Assembly (NCBI RefSeq): GCF_900116135.1
Contig: NZ_FOZX01000010.1
Location: 124,001 to 188,000 of the forward strand
Origin: Saccharopolyspora flava
GTDB taxonomy: Bacteria; Actinomycetota; Actinomycetes; Mycobacteriales; Pseudonocardiaceae
Direction: 5' to 3'
DNA: 64,000 nucleotides
In this document: one piece after another, positions 60,603 to 64,000 of the stretch
Numbering within the stretch: position 1 is the stretch's first letter
How the letters are laid out: each line of letters begins with the position of its first letter
Translations under genes and position numbers: made by a program
Notes under the pieces: generated by a model
What the model was told of the DNA's origin: nothing
The model's input: the letters and a program-made list of their open reading frames with translations, nothing else
Database searches by the model: none

Positions 60603-61970
60603 TCAGGGGCGGGTATCGGCGTCGACGTGCCCGGTTGCGGCGAGACCGGAGCCCGCGAGCGCGGTCTTGTGGGTCAGTTCGGCATCGCGGGTTTCCCGCA
60701 TGAGCGCGTAGGTCAGCAGCGAGATGAGAGCGCAAGCCGAGACGTAGTAGAAGAAGTAGTCCTCGTGACCGGCGCTCCGGAAGGCCAGGGCGATGTAGGA
60801 GGCTGTGCCGCCGAAGATCGCCTGGGCGATGTTGTAGGGGATGGCGACGCCGACTGTCCGGACCTCGGTCGGGAACAGCTCGGCCTTGACCACGGCGTTG
60901 ATGGAGGAGTAGCCGGCGACGAAGGTGAGGCCGATCAGGGTGTAGGCCAGGCACCAGAGCCATGTCGGTTGGTTCTGCATGCCCTGGAGGATCGGGTAGG
61001 TGAACGCGGTCGTGCCGAGCCCGAAGAAGATCAGCACGGGGCGGCGGCCGACCTTGTCCGAGATGTATCCCCCGAGGGGCAGCAGGAACAGGAACACGAC
61101 GAGCGCGACGAGGTTGATCCGCGCTGCTTCTTCTTTGGACAGTCCCACGCTGTTGACCAGGTACGTGGTGAGGTACGTGGTGTAGGTGTAGTAGGCGACC
61201 GAGCCGCCGAGGGTGAGCGTGAGGACGAGGAACGCTGCACGGCGGTGTTTCCACACCTCGGCGATGGTGCCGCGCTTGTTCTCCGTGTCCGTGTTCGCGA
61301 GGGTCGAGTACGCCTCGGTCTCGTGCATGCCTCGGCGCAGGTAGAACACCGCAACGCCCGCGATCGCGCCGATGATGAACGGGATGCGCCAGCCCCACGA
61401 CATGAGTTGCGCGTTGCTGAGGAGGAGCTGGAGCGTGATGAGGAGCAGCGCACCGGCGATCTGGCCGAGGGTCACCGAGATGTACTGGAAGCTTCCGCCG
61501 AGTCCGCGCCAAGTCTTCTTCGAGACCTCGGTCAGGTATGCCGCGGAGGTGGCGTACTCGCCGCCGACGGAGAGGCCTTGCAGGATCCGTGCGATGAGCA
61601 GCATGCTGGCGCCGAGGTATCCGGCTGTGGCGTGGTTCGGTGCCACGGCGATGAGCAGTGCGCTGAACGACATCATCGTGACGGTGAACGTCAGTCCGCT
61701 CTTGCGGCCCTTTCGGTCGGCTAGCCGGCCGAGCAGCCAGCCGCCGAGGGGTCGGGCGAGGAAGCCGACGGCGAAGATCGCTGCGGTGTTGAGGAGTTGG
61801 GCGGTGCTGTCGCCCTTGGGGAAGAACTGGCCCGCGAAGTAGATCGCGAAGGTGGTGTAGACGAACCAGTCGAACCACTCGATCATGTTGCCGATGGATC
61901 CGGCGATCAGTGATCTGATGTAGTGGCCGCGGGGGCGGCCGGGGTCGCTGTCGGATGGGCCGGGTGTCAA
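60603..61970 (-). CDS. MHS-family (KgtP/ProP-like) MFS transporter
   Basis: This 455-residue, 12-helix symporter of the metabolite:H+ family has GSIGNMIEWFDWFVYTTFA in helix 1, LGRLADRKGRKSGL in loop 2-3 and RILQGLSVGGEYATSAAYL in helix 5, all hallmarks of MHS carriers of carboxylates, aromatic acids or osmolytes. Start is a TTG after TACGGAGACC. It lies with acyl-CoA dehydrogenase and hydratase genes, so an organic acid substrate is likely. Confidence 0.85.
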   Translation of the reverse strand: MTPGPSDSDPGRPRGHYIRSLIAGSIGNMIEWFDWFVYTTFAIYFAGQFFPKGDSTAQLLNTAAIFAVGFLARPLGGWLLGRLADRKGRKSGLTFTVTMMSFSALLIAVAPNHATAGYLGASMLLIARILQGLSVGGEYATSAAYLTEVSKKTWRGLGGSFQYISVTLGQIAGALLLITLQLLLSNAQLMSWGWRIPFIIGAIAGVAVFYLRRGMHETEAYSTLANTDTENKRGTIAEVWKHRRAAFLVLTLTLGGSVAYYTYTTYLTTYLVNSVGLSKEEAARINLVALVVFLFLLPLGGYISDKVGRRPVLIFFGLGTTAFTYPILQGMQNQPTWLWCLAYTLIGLTFVAGYSSINAVVKAELFPTEVRTVGVAIPYNIAQAIFGGTASYIALAFRSAGHEDYFFYYVSACALISLLTYALMRETRDAELTHKTALAGSGLAATGHVDADTRP

Positions 61971-62040
61971 AGCGAGGTCTCCGTAGCTGAGCAGCTCTCT
62001 GGCCGATGTGGATGGGCGCGTGCGCGTGGTGGCGGGCGCC

Positions 62041-63069
62041 CTATGCGGTGATGAGGGTCCACAGATCTTCGGGGCCGGCGGCGAGTGCGGCGGTGGTGAG
62101 CTTGTCGTCCCAGTGGTGGACGGATCCGAATTCCGATCGCCAGGCGAGTGCGGGCTGGGTGAACTCGTGCAGGGGGTGTTCGCGGGTGGTTCCGATGGCC
62201 CCGTGGACCTGGTGTGCGTTGCGGACCACGACTGAGGCGGCGTGGCCGGCGCAGGAACGGGCAGCGGCGATGAGGAAGTCGAGGTTCGTGCTGGACCAGT
62301 CGGTGCGGATGGCTTCCGCGAGGGCGGCCTCGGTGGAGGCGCGGGCCAGGGACGCCTCGGCGGCGATGTCGGCGACCAGGTGTTGCACGGCTTGGAACTT
62401 GGACAACGGCCGCCCGAATTGGACGCGCTCGATGGTGTGGGTGATCGACAGCTCCAAGATGCGATCGAGTGCGGCGCACATCTGCAGGCCGCGTATGAGG
62501 GCTCCGCGGAGGTTGAACTGGTCGATCAAGGAGTCCGGCACTGGGGTTCCGGTCAACGTGGCGGTGTCGGCGGTGACGGTGTCGCGGGGCTCACCGGCGC
62601 GGTTGATGCCGGGAGTGATGCTCAGCGAGGAAGTCTGGACGTCGGCCACGCGGAAGGTACCGGCGTCGGGCCAGACGGTCACGACTTGCTCGGCCTGAGC
62701 TGCCCAGGGCGTGTTGCGGGCGATGCCGTTGCTGTCGAGCAGGCACGCGGTGCGGCGGGCGTCGTCGACGGGGAGTCCGGCGGATTCGAGTAGCCAGCAG
62801 GCGAGCAGGTCATGCTCGGCGAGGGGCACGTGGACGCCGTTGCGCGCTGCAGCGCGGAGAAGTTCGGCCGCCTCGGCCCAGCCGGCGCCGCTGCCGCCGG
62901 AGATTTCGCTGCCGGTGAGGCGGACGAGCCCGAGTTCGGTGAGCTGGTCCCACAGAGTCACATCCCAGACAGCCGTGCCTTCGGCGGCCTCGTTCTTGTC
63001 CCGGTACTGCGAGAACACTGCGGACATCATGTCTGCGAGGTCCGCATCGACGGTAGTCGGCGCAGTCAT
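62041..63069 (-). CDS. Acyl-CoA dehydrogenase, partner subunit
   Basis: This 342-residue short acyl-CoA dehydrogenase-fold protein has the C-terminal VRNAHQVHGAIGTTREHPLH and the helix RVQFGRPLSKFQAVQHLVAD. The N-terminal half is reduced and lacks the FAD-contact motifs of full-length enzymes. Its start overlaps the stop of the next (full-type) dehydrogenase by 1 bp. This fits the heteromeric (alpha2beta2) steroid acyl-CoA dehydrogenases such as ChsE1/ChsE2 of mycobacteria. Confidence 0.85.
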   Translation of the reverse strand: MTAPTTVDADLADMMSAVFSQYRDKNEAAEGTAVWDVTLWDQLTELGLVRLTGSEISGGSGAGWAEAAELLRAAARNGVHVPLAEHDLLACWLLESAGLPVDDARRTACLLDSNGIARNTPWAAQAEQVVTVWPDAGTFRVADVQTSSLSITPGINRAGEPRDTVTADTATLTGTPVPDSLIDQFNLRGALIRGLQMCAALDRILELSITHTIERVQFGRPLSKFQAVQHLVADIAAEASLARASTEAALAEAIRTDWSSTNLDFLIAAARSCAGHAASVVVRNAHQVHGAIGTTREHPLHEFTQPALAWRSEFGSVHHWDDKLTTAALAAGPEDLWTLITA

Positions 63070-64000
63070 CAGCGCATCCCCAATCCGCGGGCGATCACGC
63101 CGCGCAGTACTTCGCTGGTACCGCCGCGGAGGGTGAACCCGGGGCGCTGGACGATGGCCTCATCGAGCATGGCGCGGTACGCGGCGTCCTCGTCGGAGAC
63201 TTCGCCGGCCAGCAGATCGGCGAAATCGGCGATGTCACCTTCGGTGGAGGTGCCCACGACCTTCACCACGGCAGCGGCCGTATCGACAGGTTCCTGACGC
63301 TCCAACGCTCCGGCGACCGCGGTGGACATCTGGTGCAGACCGGCGACGCGGGCGACATATCGGCCGAGATCGGTATTCCGGGGCAGGGCGTCACGGCACA
63401 TGTGCTCGGCGGTCTGCGCGAGCAGGGGGAAGGTGGACAGGAAGCGCTCGGGGCCGCTGCGTTCGAAGCTGAGCTCGGAGGTGACCTGCTGCCAGCCGTT
63501 CCCGATGGTGCCGAACACCATGTCATCGGGGACGAAGACGTCGTCGAGGAGGACCTCGTTGAAGTGGTGTCGGCCGTTCATGGAGATCACCGGACGGATG
63601 TCCACGCGCGGGGCGCGCAGGTCGACGATGAACTGGCTCAACCCGCTGTGCCGGTGCTCGGCGTCGGCAGGCGCGGTGCGGGCGAGGCAGATGAACGCGT
63701 TTGCCCGGTGCGCGCCGGAGGTCCACAACTTGGTGCCGCTGACCCGCCAGCCCCCGTCCACGCGGGTGGCTTTCGTGCGCACGCTGGCCAAGTCCGACCC
63801 AGAGTCGGGCTCGCTCATACCGATCGCGAAAAAGCACTCGCCCCGAGCAATCCTGGGCAGAAACGCTTGTTTCTGCACGCCGGTACCGTACTTGAGCAGC
63901 GAAGGTACGATCTGGCGGTCGGCGATCCAGTGCGCGGCCACGGGGGCGCCCGCAGCGAGCAGTTCCTCGGTGACGACGAACCGCTCGAGGTGGCTGCGGC
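63069..64000 (-). CDS. Acyl-CoA dehydrogenase, 5' end outside window
   Basis: The frame is open from the right edge (RSHLERFVVTEELLAAG) to the stop at 63069. FAIGMSEPDSGSDLASVRTK is the flavin-binding loop of acyl-CoA dehydrogenases, followed by WRVSGTKLWTSGAHRANAFI and a C-terminal LRGGTSEVLRGVIARGLG. It is the FAD-binding partner of the subunit encoded just downstream. About 310 residues are visible; perhaps 80 are missing. Confidence 0.9.
   Translation of the reverse strand, partial: RSHLERFVVTEELLAAGAPVAAHWIADRQIVPSLLKYGTGVQKQAFLPRIARGECFFAIGMSEPDSGSDLASVRTKATRVDGGWRVSGTKLWTSGAHRANAFICLARTAPADAEHRHSGLSQFIVDLRAPRVDIRPVISMNGRHHFNEVLLDDVFVPDDMVFGTIGNGWQQVTSELSFERSGPERFLSTFPLLAQTAEHMCRDALPRNTDLGRYVARVAGLHQMSTAVAGALERQEPVDTAAAVVKVVGTSTEGDIADFADLLAGEVSDEDAAYRAMLDEAIVQRPGFTLRGGTSEVLRGVIARGLGMR

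Noticed and set aside
59656-61878. 740-codon minus-strand frame across the hydratase and transporter
   Set aside because: It is a shifted frame of two genuine genes on the same strand, low-complexity and without domains.
1-64000. CRISPR array, rRNA or tRNA genes
   Set aside because: No regularly spaced direct repeats of array type and no recognisable rRNA or tRNA sequence were seen on reading the window.

Overview
The window is GC-rich DNA with actinomycete gene architecture: GTG/ATG starts, purine-rich ribosome sites and many 4-bp stop/start overlaps. The gene content (CrtYc/CrtYd lycopene cyclase, Hsa/Ksh/KstD-type steroid enzymes) suggests a Pseudonocardiales-like soil actinomycete. The genus cannot be fixed from the sequence alone.

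Region 1 (1-11037) is a light-stress and carotenoid locus. It holds a partial SRPBCC gene, an iron-sulfur photolyase/cryptochrome, an SDR/epimerase and an eight-gene crt block (crtE, I, B, Yc, Yd, methyltransferase, crtU, Rieske protein), with seven of the genes translationally coupled. The predicted product is an aromatic carotenoid of the isorenieratene type. Three promoters share an 18-bp motif with 11-bp internal spacing. Region 2 (11040-16640) looks like a remnant of a mobile island: a decayed integrase, strong hairpins, an unrecognised protein with a possible PD-(D/E)XK core, and a large UPF1-like SF1 helicase. The helicase start abuts the 3' fragment of a lacI-type gene.

Region 3 (16983-24955) is a LacI-controlled glycoside operon: an MFS transporter, a GH78 alpha-L-rhamnosidase, a GH3 beta-glucosidase and an SDR. 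A divergent lacI gene is separated from it by three CTAGCACGTG sites. Region 4 (24972-33410) carries a PLP enzyme whose catalytic Lys is replaced by His, VOC-like proteins, two FAD oxidoreductases, and MarR-, TetR- and IclR-type regulators.

Region 5 (33615-59377) is a steroid-type ring catabolic cluster. It contains an SMP-30 lactonase, an SDR, a complete P450/ferredoxin/reductase set, hsaEFG, hsaCDA, kshA/kshB, an AKR, an hsaB-like flavin reductase, kstD, an esterase with a Baeyer-Villiger monooxygenase, several SDRs (one frameshifted at its catalytic Lys) and an old-yellow-enzyme homologue. Region 6 (59804-64000) has an enoyl-CoA hydratase, an MHS-type transporter and a two-subunit acyl-CoA dehydrogenase running off the right edge.

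A palindrome TCCCG-N5-CGGGA recurs at promoters across regions 4 and 5, twice as an inverted pair about 31 bp apart. It does not resemble the known KstR or KstR2 operators and probably defines a local regulon. Together, the rhamnosidase/glucosidase operon and the steroid-ring genes suggest that the locus may strip sugars from plant steroid or triterpenoid glycosides and then degrade the aglycone. This is an inference.
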